Origin: Luteibacter yeojuensis
GTDB lineage: Bacteria; Pseudomonadota; Gammaproteobacteria; Xanthomonadales; Rhodanobacteraceae
Assembly: GCF_000964085.1 (NCBI RefSeq)
Contig: NZ_JZRB01000025.1
Span: forward strand, 114,188-178,187
Direction: 5' to 3'
Length of the DNA: 64,000 nucleotides
Under the pieces are notes generated by a model. That model was not told the DNA's origin, did no database searches, and saw only the letters and a list, made by a program, of their open reading frames with translations. Below, in pieces: positions 37,621 through 48,000 of this stretch (its first letter is position 1; every line of letters begins with the position of its first letter). A program made the translations under genes and the position numbers.

Positions 37621-37700
37621 TGTAGGAGCCCACCCCGTGGGCGACCCACCTCGCCCAAACGCGCCATGCAAAAGCATCGCCCACGGGGTGGGCTCCTACA
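37621..37700. repeat. Inverted REP-variant pair between ackA and fumarase
   Basis: GTAGGAGCCCACCCCGTGGG (37622 on) and its exact inverse (37677-37700) flank a 32-base loop between the convergent genes; likely a bidirectional transcription stop. Confidence 0.85.
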
Positions 37701-37706
37701 TGGCCG

Positions 37707-39224
37707 TTATTCGACCACGACCGGGATCTTGCCGATCTTCGAGCGCCATTCCTTCGGGCCGGTGGTATGCACCGAGGTGCCGGCGCTGTCGACGGCCACC
37801 GTGACGGGCATGTCCTGCACCTCGAACTCGTAGATGGCTTCCATGCCCAAATCCTCGAACGCGAGCACGCGCGAGGCCTTGATGGCCTTGGAAACAAGGT
37901 AGGCGGCACCGCCGACGGCCATGAGGTACACGGCCTTGTTGTCGCGGATGGCGTCGATGGCCGTCGGGCCGCGCTCGCTCTTGCCCACCATGCCGAGCAG
38001 GCCCGTGGTCTCGAGCATCTGCCGGGTGAACTTGTCCATGCGCGTGGCGGTGGTGGGGCCGGCGGGACCGACCACTTCATCGCGGACCGGGTCGACCGGG
38101 CCCACGTAATAGATGAATCGGTTGGTGAAATCGACCGGCAGCGTTTCGCCGCGGTTGAGCATGTCGATCATGCGCTTGTGCGCGGCGTCGCGGCCCGTGA
38201 GCAGTTTGCCGTTGAGCAGGATCACCTCGCCCGGCTTCCAGCTGTTCACTTCTTCGCGGGTGATGGTGTCGAGGTTCACGCGACGGCCCTTCGAGCTGTC
38301 GTACGTGAGCTTCGGCCAGTCCTCCAGCGACGGCGGCTCGAGCATGACCGGGCCGGAGCCGTCGAGCACGAAGTGCGCGTGGCGCGTGGCGGCGCAGTTC
38401 GGGATGATGGCCACGGGCAGGTTGGCCGCGTGCGTGGGGTAATCGCTGACCTTGACGTCGAGCACGGTGGTGAGGCCACCCAGGCCCTGCGCACCGATGC
38501 CGAGCGCGTTCACCTTCTCGTACAGCTCAAGGCGCAGCTCCTCGGCGCGGTTGGACGCGCCCCGGGCCTGCAGCTCGGTGATGTCGATCGGCTCCATGAG
38601 CGACTCCTTCGCCAGCAGCATGGCCTTCTCGGCCGTGCCGCCGATGCCGATGCCGAGCATGCCCGGCGGGCACCAGCCGGCGCCCATGGTCGGCACCGTC
38701 TTCAGCACCCAGTCGACGATGGAGTCGGAGGGGTTGAGCATGGCGAACTTCGACTTCGCCTCGGAACCACCGCCCTTGGCGGCGACGGTGACGTCGAGTT
38801 TGTCGCCCGGGACGATGGAAACGTTGATGACTGCCGGCGTGTTGTCGCGCGTGTTCATGCGCTTGCCGGCCGGGTCGGCCAGCACCGAGGCGCGCAGCTT
38901 GTTGTCCGGGTGGTTGTAGGCGCGGCGTACACCTTCGTTCACCATGTCTTCCACGCCCATGGTGGCATCGTCCCAACGCACGCCCATGCCCACCTTGAGG
39001 AACACGGTGACGATGCCGGTGTCCTGGCAGATCGGGCGGTGGCCTTCGGCGCACATGCGCGAGTTGATGAGGATCTGTGCGATCGCATCCCTGGCCGCGG
39101 GGCTCTCCTCGCGCTCGTAGGCGGCGGCGAGGTTCTTGATGTAATCCACCGGGTGGTAGTACGAGATGTACTGGAGGGCGTCTGCGACGCTCTGGATGAG
39201 GTCGTCCTGCTTGATCGAGGTCAT
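37707..39224 (-). CDS. fumA: Class I (iron-sulfur) fumarate hydratase
   Basis: This encodes 505 residues from the ATG at 39222-39224. It hydrates fumarate to malate in the TCA cycle using an oxygen-sensitive [4Fe-4S] cluster. The three cluster cysteines are C66 (PICQDTG), C185 (GAGWCPPGM) and C277 (IPNCAATRH). Both halves, elsewhere split into alpha and beta subunits, are fused: the C-terminal beta-type part has LNGKLLTGRDAAHKRM, YYVGPVDPVRDEVVGPAGPTTATRMD and GTSVHTTGPKEW. Divergent from the thioredoxin-like gene. Confidence 0.96.
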   Translation of the reverse strand: MTSIKQDDLIQSVADALQYISYYHPVDYIKNLAAAYEREESPAARDAIAQILINSRMCAEGHRPICQDTGIVTVFLKVGMGVRWDDATMGVEDMVNEGVRRAYNHPDNKLRASVLADPAGKRMNTRDNTPAVINVSIVPGDKLDVTVAAKGGGSEAKSKFAMLNPSDSIVDWVLKTVPTMGAGWCPPGMLGIGIGGTAEKAMLLAKESLMEPIDITELQARGASNRAEELRLELYEKVNALGIGAQGLGGLTTVLDVKVSDYPTHAANLPVAIIPNCAATRHAHFVLDGSGPVMLEPPSLEDWPKLTYDSSKGRRVNLDTITREEVNSWKPGEVILLNGKLLTGRDAAHKRMIDMLNRGETLPVDFTNRFIYYVGPVDPVRDEVVGPAGPTTATRMDKFTRQMLETTGLLGMVGKSERGPTAIDAIRDNKAVYLMAVGGAAYLVSKAIKASRVLAFEDLGMEAIYEFEVQDMPVTVAVDSAGTSVHTTGPKEWRSKIGKIPVVVE

Positions 39225-39343
39225 GGTGCTACCGCTGGCTCGTGGGGCTGGCAAAGCACCGATTTTAGCCCACCTTGGCCGGTGTAAGGTGGATGGGCCC
39301 GGGCCGGTCTGTATGCCGGTACACCCTGCACAACGGAGTTCCC

Positions 39344-40315
39344 ATGCGTTTCCGCTTCCGCAACGCCCTCTTCGCCCTGGCCCTGGTGGCCACCGCCGTG
39401 GGCTTCGCCCGCCCGGCCACCGCCGCCCAGACCGCCCCGGAATTCACCGGTATCGCCGCCTGGCAGAACTCCAAGCCCCTGAAAATGAGCCAGCTGCGCG
39501 GCAAGGTGGTGCTCATCGATTTCTGGGCCTACTCCTGCATCAACTGCCTGCGCACCCTGCCCCACGTCACCCGCTGGTACGACCAGTACAAGGACAAGGG
39601 CCTGGTGGTGGTCGGCGTCCACTCGCCGGAGTTCCCGTTCGAGAAGCAGGAAGGCAACGTCCGCGACGCCATCAAGAAGTTCAACATCCACTACCCGGTG
39701 GCCCAGGACAACGACCTGGCCACGTGGGATGCCTGGGATAACCAGTACTGGCCCGCCGAATACCTGGTGGACCAGCGCGGCAATGTCGTCGCCCACCACT
39801 TCGGCGAAGGCAATTACATGGAAATGGAAAACGCCATCCGCACCCTGCTCGGCCTGCCCCGCCTCGCCGACGCCAAGGCGGAAACCGACAAGGACGCACC
39901 CGATTTCAACCAGCTGGGCTCGCCGGAGATGTACTTCGGCAGCGACCGCAGCAAGAACAACGCAAGCCCCGAGGGCGACCGCACCGGCACCCGCGATTTC
40001 ACCGCGCCCAGCCGCCTCGAACTGAACCAGTTCGCGCTGGTGGGCAAGTGGGAGATCGGCCGCGAGAACGCGAGCCTGGTGGGCTCCAGCGGTGAGATCC
40101 GCCTGCATTTCAAGGCGAAGAAGGTGCACATGGTGGCAAGCGCCAACGATGCGGTAACGCTGGAGATCGCGGTGGACGGCAAGCCGCAGGCCCCGGTCAC
40201 GGTGCAGGCATCGCAGCTCTACACGCTGTTCGACGGCGATGGCTACAAGGACCACGTCCTCACCATCAAGGTGCCGAAGGCCAACTTCCATGCGTTTACC
40301 TTCACCTTCGGCTAA
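39344..40315 (+). CDS. Periplasmic thioredoxin-like protein with DipZ-type C-terminal domain
   Basis: This encodes 323 residues. GGAG lies five bases before the ATG. There is a signal peptide (ALALVATAVGFARPATAAQ). The TlpA/ResA-like thioredoxin domain (about 30-175) has the redox motif C65-I-N-C68 in FWAYSCINCLRTLPHV. The C-terminal 130 residues (GSPEMYFGSDRSKN, ALVGKWEIGRENASLVGSSGEIRLHF, LYTLFDGDGYKDHVLTIKV) match the carbohydrate-binding-like domain that follows thioredoxin in DipZ-type proteins. No CcdA-like membrane partner is adjacent, so its electron donor must be elsewhere. Confidence 0.88.
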   Translation: MRFRFRNALFALALVATAVGFARPATAAQTAPEFTGIAAWQNSKPLKMSQLRGKVVLIDFWAYSCINCLRTLPHVTRWYDQYKDKGLVVVGVHSPEFPFEKQEGNVRDAIKKFNIHYPVAQDNDLATWDAWDNQYWPAEYLVDQRGNVVAHHFGEGNYMEMENAIRTLLGLPRLADAKAETDKDAPDFNQLGSPEMYFGSDRSKNNASPEGDRTGTRDFTAPSRLELNQFALVGKWEIGRENASLVGSSGEIRLHFKAKKVHMVASANDAVTLEIAVDGKPQAPVTVQASQLYTLFDGDGYKDHVLTIKVPKANFHAFTFTFG

Positions 40316-40335
40316 ACCGGCCTTGGCAACCCAGG

Positions 40336-40430
40336 TGTAGGAGCCAGCTCGCTGGCGACATCTTTCGCGAGAGAGCCGCAGGGCCTGATGCGCCTGGCCG
40401 AAAGATGTCGCGTGCAAGCACGCTGCTACA
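40336..40430. repeat. REP-variant pair
   Basis: GCCAGCTCGCTGGC-cored REP (40336-40358) and a diverged inverted copy (40408-40430, GCGTGCAAGCACGC core) between the thioredoxin-like and PadR genes. The two use different cores, so they do not pair fully. Confidence 0.75.
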
Positions 40431-40468
40431 GGGGGTGGACGCCGCGGGGTTGTAAGAGTGTTTCTTAA

Positions 40469-40501
40469 GATATATCGTACGATCACTACGTACGATATAT
40501 C
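40469..40501. promoter_or_regulatory. Predicted PadR (NfeR-like) operator
   Basis: A perfect 13-base dyad, GATATATCGTACG ... CGTACGATATATC, with a 7-base spacer (ATCACTA). It ends 10 bases before the regulator's ATG and directly precedes its GGAG ribosome site, so binding would repress the whole operon. Confidence 0.85.
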
Positions 40502-40511
40502 GGAGAAACCC

Positions 40512-41135
40512 ATGCACTTCTGGCACCACGCCAAGCGCCACCTCCATGACCACTTCCACGACCGCATGCACGCCATGGGCCGTGGCGGCCGCTTCGGCGG
40601 TGGCCACCCGTTCGGATTCGACGACCGCGAAGGCGGCATGCGCGGCGGGCGCGGGGGTGGCCGGTTCGGCGGCGGCCGCATGTTCGGCACCGGCGACCTG
40701 CGCCTGCTCCTCCTCGCCCTCATCGAAGAACAGCCCCGCCACGGTTACGAGCTCATCCGCACCATCGAAGAAATGTTCGATGGCCAGTACAGCCCAAGCC
40801 CCGGCGCCATCTACCCCACCCTCACCATGCTCGAAGAGCTCGGCTACGCGCGCGTCGAGGCCGAGACGGGTGGCAAGAAGCTCTATGCCATCACCGACGA
40901 GGGCAAGGGGTTCCTCACCGAAAACCGCGACACGCTCGATGCACTGACCGAACGCCTGCAGGTGATGTCCCGGCACATGCGCCGCATGACGGTGCCCGGT
41001 GCCGTGCGCGACGCCATGCACGTGCTGAAGCACCAGCTGGTGAACCACCACAAGGCGTGGGACGAGGCCGAGGCCCGGCGCGTGGCCGCCATCGTCGAAG
41101 CCGCGGCAAAGCAGATCGCGGAGCGCAACGGATGA
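40512..41135 (+). CDS. nfeR: PadR-family metal-responsive regulator, NfeR/YqjI-like
   Basis: This encodes 207 residues from the ATG at 40512 (GGAG six bases upstream). The first about 60 residues are His- and Gly-rich (MHFWHHAKRHLHDHFHDRMH, then GRGGGRFGGGRMFGTG), like the metal-binding extension of E. coli YqjI, a nickel-responsive repressor. The winged helix follows (LRLLLLALIEEQPRHGYELIRTIEEMFDGQYSPSPGAIYPTLTMLEELG) with a C-terminal dimer helix. The next gene, overlapping by four bases, encodes a ferric-siderophore reductase like the YqjI target YqjH. A perfect dyad lies in the promoter. Metal specificity is inferred. Confidence 0.88.
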   Translation: MHFWHHAKRHLHDHFHDRMHAMGRGGRFGGGHPFGFDDREGGMRGGRGGGRFGGGRMFGTGDLRLLLLALIEEQPRHGYELIRTIEEMFDGQYSPSPGAIYPTLTMLEELGYARVEAETGGKKLYAITDEGKGFLTENRDTLDALTERLQVMSRHMRRMTVPGAVRDAMHVLKHQLVNHHKAWDEAEARRVAAIVEAAAKQIAERNG

Positions 41136-41893
41136 GCGGCAAGCACGAGATCCAGCGCGTCCGCCACGAGGTGAGGATGCGCATGCTCACCGTCGTGAAG
41201 GTCATCGAACTCACCCCGCACATGGTGCGTGTCACCGTGCAGGGCCCCGAGCTGGAAGGTTTCCCGTCGGCTTCGCCGGATGACCACGTGAAGCTGTTCT
41301 TCCCGGTCGACGATGGCCAGTTCAACATGCCGGTAATGACGCCGGATGGCCCCGTGTACCCGGAGGGCAAGACCCCGTCGCCTGCCCGCGATTACACGCC
41401 ACGCGCGTTCCGGCCCGATGCGCTCGAGCTCGACATCGACTTCGTCATCCATGGTGATGGCCCTGCCTCGACCTGGGCAGAAAGCGCCAGGGTGGGCGAC
41501 AAGCTCGGCGTCGGTGGCCCCCGTGGCTCCATGATCGTGCCCGGCGACTACGACCACTACGTGCTCGTCGGTGACGAAACCGCCCTGCCTGCCATCGGCC
41601 GGTGGCTGGAAGAGATGCCTAAGGGCACGGCCGTGACCGTCCTCGCCGAGATCGCGTCCGCCGCTGAAAAGCAGCCTTTGGCCCGCGACGTCCAGTGGTT
41701 CATCCGCGGCGAGTCGCCGTCGCTGGACGAGGCAGTGGCCAGCCTGGCCATACCCACGGGCGACACGTTCTGGTGGGTCGCCACGGAATCGAAGCGGGCC
41801 CGTGGCCTGCGTTCGCTCCTGGTGGAACACCGCGGCATCGACAAGGACTGGGTGAAGGCCACGGGCTATTGGGTGGCCGCGCCGGCGTTGTGA
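41132..41893 (+). CDS. nfeF: Ferric-siderophore reductase (SIP family), NfeF/YqjH-like
   Basis: This encodes 253 residues; the ATG overlaps the regulator stop (ATGA). The FAD-binding domain contains ARDYTPRAFRPDALELDIDFVIHG (the RxYTxR motif that holds FAD), then GPASTWAESARVGDKLGVGGPRGS. The NAD(P)H part follows, with YVLVGDETALPAIGRWLEEMP and a C-terminal WVKATGYWVAA. The enzyme reduces Fe3+-siderophores in the cytoplasm to release iron. Co-transcription with a His-rich PadR protein makes metal-dependent control likely. Confidence 0.93.
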   Translation: MSGKHEIQRVRHEVRMRMLTVVKVIELTPHMVRVTVQGPELEGFPSASPDDHVKLFFPVDDGQFNMPVMTPDGPVYPEGKTPSPARDYTPRAFRPDALELDIDFVIHGDGPASTWAESARVGDKLGVGGPRGSMIVPGDYDHYVLVGDETALPAIGRWLEEMPKGTAVTVLAEIASAAEKQPLARDVQWFIRGESPSLDEAVASLAIPTGDTFWWVATESKRARGLRSLLVEHRGIDKDWVKATGYWVAAPAL

Positions 41894-41908
41894 CGTTGGC
41901 GTGGGGGC

Positions 41909-41932
41909 ATCGCGCGCAAGCGCGCTCCCACA
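41909..41932 (-). repeat. Single REP element
   Basis: Inverted-orientation member of the main REP family (GCGCGCAAGCGCGCTCCCAC), 15 bases after the siderophore-reductase stop. Confidence 0.8.
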
Positions 41933-41940
41933 AGGTGCGG

Positions 41941-42004
41941 AGGTGGGGGATGGGAAGTGGGGGCGCACCTACGAGGTTTCGCCCCCACTTCCCACCTCCC
42001 ACCC
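41941..42004. terminator. Imperfect GC-rich inverted repeat, likely bidirectional terminator
   Basis: GGGAAGTGGGGGCG (about 41951-41964) pairs with CGCCCCCACTTCCC (about 41979-41993) around a 14-base loop, and the pairing extends outward imperfectly. It lies between the convergent reductase and autotransporter genes. There is no long T run. Confidence 0.6.
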
Positions 42005-42014
42005 CCGCTCCTCG

Positions 42015-45000
42015 TCAGAACGTCCAGCGCACGCCAAGATTCACCGCATCGCTCTTCGTGTGCGAACCCCGATCCGCGCTGTAGTACACGTACGTGCTGG
42101 CCTTGGGCGTGATGTCGAAGCTGACGCCCAGCGCGCCCTGCCAGTGGTTGCGCATCGGCCGCGAGCCTTCCACCTGGAACGAATCCGTGGGCAGGCCGGC
42201 GAAGCTGTTGTTGACCGAGACGTTGTCGTCCTTGGTGTTGTGCATGTAGCGGACCATGGCGATGGGGTGCAACTTGGTGCCGTCCACGCCGAGATCCATG
42301 TCGCCGGAGAGGCGCACGCCCGCGCCGTACTGCATGCTGCTTGCGCTGGCCTTGCCCACCTTCAGGTCGGCGTCGCCGCCGTCCTTCTCCGTGAAGCTGT
42401 CGTACTTCACCTTGCTGTAATACGCGCCGACGAACGGCTCCAGGTGCAGGCCCTCGCCCACGTTGAAGCGGTAGCCGCCTTCCAGTGCCGCGTTGGTGGC
42501 CTTGCCGTCGTAGTCGCCGTTTACCTCGGGGTTGAGCGTGCCCACGGCGACGCGGCGGCGGCTCTCGGCGTCGTGCCAGCCGTACGAGGCCAGGCCTTCC
42601 ACCCAGAACTGCTTGTCGTTGAAGTACAGGGCATGCACGCCGATGGCGGCTTCGTCGGTGTCGGTGTAGTCGCCGCGGCTGTGCACCTCGTTGCGCGCGT
42701 TCGCCAGGTTGATGTGCGCACCCAGGCGAAGGTCGGGCGTGACGTCGGTATCCACGCCCACGATGATGCCGTGGATGCGGTAATCGGCGCGGGCCACGTT
42801 GGCGCTGCTGGCCAGGTTGCTGCTGGAGGTGTACGGCACGGCCCACGCGGCCGTGCCGCGCTCGCCGGTGTCGCGCGCCAGGCGCAGGCGGTCGAACAGC
42901 GAATCCTGGTACTGGGCCTGGCCCGTGAGCTCGGCCTGTGCGGTGGAGGCGTACGTTTCGCCCGTGAGCGAGTCGAACGCACGCAGCGCTTCACCGCTGT
43001 GCAGCCCACGGATGGCGCCGAGCAGTTCGGGCAGCGGGTCGCCACCCGCGGCGGCCGCGTTCTGCAGCGCATTCGTCATGCCTTGCTGGTTCGGCGTCTG
43101 CCCCGGGAACTGGTTGATCGGCGTGCCTTCGCCGCCCGGGGTCACCGGGCCGCCGGTGCCCGCCTGGCTCACCCACAGGTACACATTGGCATTGTCCTGG
43201 GTGATGCCGACATCGAGGAACGGCAGGTCGCCCTTGTCTACCGTCGCGTAGGACCCGGTGATGCCGCCCGTCGAGCGGAGCACCACGAAGCGCGTGACGG
43301 GCTTGAACGTGCCCTTCGACGACGTGGTCACCAGCTTGCCACCCACCGTGGACGCGCCCGTGGACACGATGCTGTCGCTGGTGCCTTCGGGGGTGGTGCG
43401 GATCACCGTCGTCGAGCCCGAGCCCAGCGTGATGCCACCCGTGGTGAGCACCGTGCCGGCCGTGCCGGTGCCAGCCGCCGCGCCGCTCGCGCCCGGGACG
43501 CCACTGGGTGCGATGGTGCCGCCGCCCACGTTCACCGGCCCGGTGATGGTGCCGCCACCGACCACGCTGCCGCCGTTGCCGACGGTGACGGGGCCGCCGC
43601 CCAGCGTGCCGTTTACCACGAGGTTGCCCGGTACGGTGGTGCCACCGCTGAAGGTCACCGAGGTGCCCTGCCCGACCGACAGCGTGCCGCTGCCGGTGTC
43701 GAGGTTACCGATGTTGTTGAACACGCCGTTGGGCAGCGTGCCCTCGCCGTCGCCGGTGATGTTCAACGTGGTGCCCGGCGTGCCGTTCACCGTGCCGGTC
43801 ACCCCCGGCAGGTTGCCGTAGGACACATTCACATCGCCGCCGGCCGTATTGAGGGTGCCGGCCACGGGGCCTGCGACGGTCACGTTGTTGTCGTTGCCAT
43901 TGAGGTTGGTGGTGCCACCCGCGCCGATGGCCACGCCGCCGGTGTAGTTGTCGGTGGCGTTCAGGATGCGACCGTTCACGGTGAGGCCACCCGTGTAGTC
44001 ACCGAGCGAACCGCCCAGGGTCAGCGTGCCCGTGCCTTCCTTGTCGATGCCGCCGCTGCCCGACACCGGGCCATCCAGGGTCAGGACGTTGTCGCCATCG
44101 ACGGTGACGCCGTTGCTGCCGATGCCCACGGCGTTTGGCAGGGTCACGGTCGGCGCGCCGGCCGTCAGCGTGGCGCCATCGATGGCGAGGTCACCCGTGC
44201 CCAGCGCGTTGTCGTTGCCGACCACCACGCCGCCACCCGTTACCGTCGTGCCACCGGTATAGGTGTTGTTGCCGTTGATGGTGACGCGCGCCAGGTTGAT
44301 CTTGAACAGGCGCCCGTTGCCGCCGATGGTGCCGCCCAGCGTCATGTCGTGGTTGCCCAGGGTGAGGCCCGCGTTGAGCGCGATGTTATTGGCGAGGCTG
44401 AGCGGCGCGGTGCCATCCAGCGTGGCGTCACCACCCACCGTCAGCGTGCCCGTGCCCAGCGCCGCATCGTTGCCGAGCAGCAGGCCGCCGCCGTTCACCG
44501 TGATGCCACCGCCGAAGGTATTGGGGCCACCGAGCGAGAGCACGCCGGCGCCATTCTTGACGATGCCACCCGCGCCGGTGATGGTGCTGTCGATGGTCGC
44601 GGCCGCATCGCTACCCAGCGTGAGCACATGGCCACCCAGCGAGACGGTGCTGCCCGCCACGCCGTTGAGCGTGCCGATGGCCTGGTCGGTGCCTGCGCCG
44701 ATATCGAAGGTGCCGGTGCCGGCCAGGGTGACGTTGGCGTCCGGTGCAAGGCTGCCGCCCGCGCCGAGCGACAGCGTGCCCGCGTTGATCGTCGTGCCGC
44801 CCGTATACGTGTTCGCGCCGGTAAGGGTCAGCGTGGCGTTACCGTTCTTGGTGAGGCCACCCGCACCGGAAACCACGCCGGCAAGGCCAAGATCGCTGGT
44901 GCCCGCCACGGTTAGGCCCGCGCCCAGCGTGACGTTATTGGCGAGGGTCGTGGGTGTATCCGCATCGAGCGTGGCGGCACCGCCCACGGTGAGGTCGCCC

Positions 45001-48000
45001 GTACCCAGTGCCGCGTTGTTGCCGACCACGAGCGTGCCCTGGTTGAGCTGCACCCCGCCCGTGAACGTGTTCGCGCCGCGCAGCGCGAGTAGCGCCGCGC
45101 CATTCTTGATGAGCCGGCCACCCGCGCCGCTGATCGTGCTGTCGAGGCTGCTGTTGCCCGTGCCGTTGATGGTGAGGGCATTGCCGCCCAGCGCCACGCT
45201 GCTGCCCGCGACACCATTGAGCGACCCCACCTGCTGGTCGCCGCCACCCGCGATATCGAACGTGGTGCCCGCATTCACCAGTGTCACCGCGCCGGTCGGC
45301 GAAAGGCTGCCGCCCAGGCCGAGCGCGAGCGTGCCCTCGTCGATATAGGTGCCACCGGTGTAGGTATTGGTCCCGGTGAGCGTCTCGACGCCGGTGCCCA
45401 CCTTGGTAAGGCTGCCGGTGCCGGCGATCGAGCCGCCGAACGTACCATCGGTGGGGCCGCCGACAACGAGCGCGTTGGCGCCGATGTTCACCGTGCCATC
45501 GCCGACCAGCGTGCCGAACTGCTGCGTGCCGTTACCGGCCGAGAGATCGAACGTGGCGCCCGATGCGAGGTTCACGATCCCGGTGGATGCCAGGCTCGCC
45601 CCGGCGCCAAGGGCCAGCGTGCCGGCATTGATGTACGTGCCGCCGGTGTACGTGTTGGTGCCGTTCAACGTCAGGATGGCCGCGCCATCCTTGCTGAGGC
45701 TGCCCGTGCCGCTGATATCGCCATTGAGGGTCAGGTCGTTGCTGCCCGCCACGGTAAGGCCGGCGTTGAGGACGACCGCGTTGGCGAGCGTCACCGCCGT
45801 GTTCGCGTCGAGCGTCGATGCGCCGCCCACGGTGAGCGTACCCGTGCCCAGTGCCGCGTCGTTGCCGACGACGAGCCCACCGTCGTTCAACGCCACGCCC
45901 CCGGTGAAGGTGTTAGCACCGTTGAGCGTCTGCGTGCCGGCACCGTTCTTGATGAGGCCGCCACTGCCCGTGATCACGCCATCGTAGGCGTTGTTGGTTG
46001 ACCCGCCGAGCGCCAGCGAATTGCCACCCAGGGTGACGTTGGTGCCCGCCGAGCCCGCCAGCGAACCGACCGCCTGCGTGCCGCCCGCCGCCGAGATATC
46101 GAACGTGCCCGTACCGGCGAGGCTGAGCGGCCCCGTGGCCGACAGGCTGCCACCCGCGCCGATCGCCAGCGTGCCGGCATTGACCGTCGTGCCGCCCGTG
46201 TAGGTGTTTGCCCCGGTGAGCGTGACGGTGGACGCACCATCCTTCACCAGGCCACCCGCGCCGGAGAACGCGCCGCCAAAGGTGACGGCGTTGCTGCCCA
46301 GCAGGTCGAGGGTGGCGCCTGCGGCGAGGTCCACGTCGTTGCCGATGTTGAGCGCCGTGCTGGTATCGAGGGTGCCGCTTCCGCCGACACTCAACGCGCC
46401 GGTGCCCAGCGCGCCAGCGTCGCCGAGCACCAGGCCGCCGGCATTGAGGGTCACGCCGCCACTGAACGTGTTCGCGCCACCCAGCGCCTGGACGCCCGCG
46501 CCATTCTTCACGAGCGCACCGGTGCCCGAGATCAGGCCATCGAACGTGCCGTTGGCCACGCCACCCAGCGTGAGGGTGTTGGCACCCAGCGTCACGTCGC
46601 TGCCCGCCACGCCATTGAGGACGCCGATGGACTGGTCGCCGCCGGCGCTGATGTCGAATCCGGTGCCGGCGGATACCAGCGAGACGGCGCCGTTCGCGGC
46701 AAGGCTGCCACCCGCGCCGATCGCGAGGATGCCGGCATCGATGTACGTGCCGCCGGTATACGTGTTGGTGCCGGTGAGCGTCTCCGTGCCGGTGCCCACC
46801 TTCGTCAGGCTGCCCGTGCCACCGATGGAACCGCTGAACGTGCCGTCCGCGGGGCCGCCCACGACGATGTTGTTGCCGCCGATGTTGACGAGGCCGCTGC
46901 CTTCGAGCGTGCCGAACTGCTGCGTACCGTTGCCGGCCGACAGGTCGAACACGGCGCCGGAGGCGAGGTAGACGATGCCGTTCGCATACAGGCTGGCGTT
47001 GGCACCAAGCGCCAACGTGCCCGCGTTGATATACGTGCCGCCCGTGTAGCTGTTGGCACCGTTGAGCGTGAGCAGGCGGGCGCCGCCTTTCGTGAGTGAA
47101 CCGGTGCCCGAGATGTTGCCATTGAGCGTCAGGTCGTTCGTGCCGGGCACGGAGAGGCCCGCATTCAGCACCACGTTGTTGCCGAGCGCCACGGGGCCGG
47201 TGCTGTCCAGCGTCGATGCCCCGGCGACGGTCAGCGTGCCGGTGCCGAGCGCGGCGTCGTTGCCAGCCACGAGGCCACCGGCGACGAGAGTCACGCCGCC
47301 GCTGAACGTGTTGGCGCCGCCGAGTGTTTCGATGCCGGCGCCGACCTTGACCAGGCCACCCGTGCCGCTCACGACACTGTCGAGCACCTCGTCGGCCGCG
47401 TTGCCAAACGTGAGCGTGTTCGCACCGAGATTGACGTTGGTGCCGCCCACGCCCGCAAGGGAACCGACCGTCTGGTTGGCACCGCTGGCCGAGATGTCGA
47501 ACGTCGCGCCCGGGCTGGCGAGGTTGACGTCACCCGACGCCGCAAGGCTGCCACCGGCGCCCAGAGCCAGCGTGCCGCCCGCGATCGTCGTGCCACCGGT
47601 GTAGGTGTTCGCACCGGCCAGCACTTGCACGCCCGCGCCATTCTTCACGAGGCCACCGGTGCCGCCGATGGTGCCGCCATACGTGGCGTCGCCCACGCCA
47701 CCGAGCGTGAGCGTGTTGCCGCCCAGCGAGACGGCGCTGCCAGCCACGCCACCCAGCGACCCGATGGCCTGCTGGCCGCCGCCGCTGATGTCGAACAGGG
47801 TGCCGGGCGCGGCCAGCGTGACGGCGCCCGTGGCGGCGAGGCTACCGCCCGCGCGCAGCGCGAGGGTGCCCGCGTTGATGGTCGTGCCGCCGGTAAACGT
47901 GCTGGTGCCCGTCAGCGTCTGCGTGCCGGTGCCCTCCTTGACCAGGCCACCGGTGCCATTGATCGTGCCGCCAAACGTGCCGTCGGCCACGCCGCCCATC

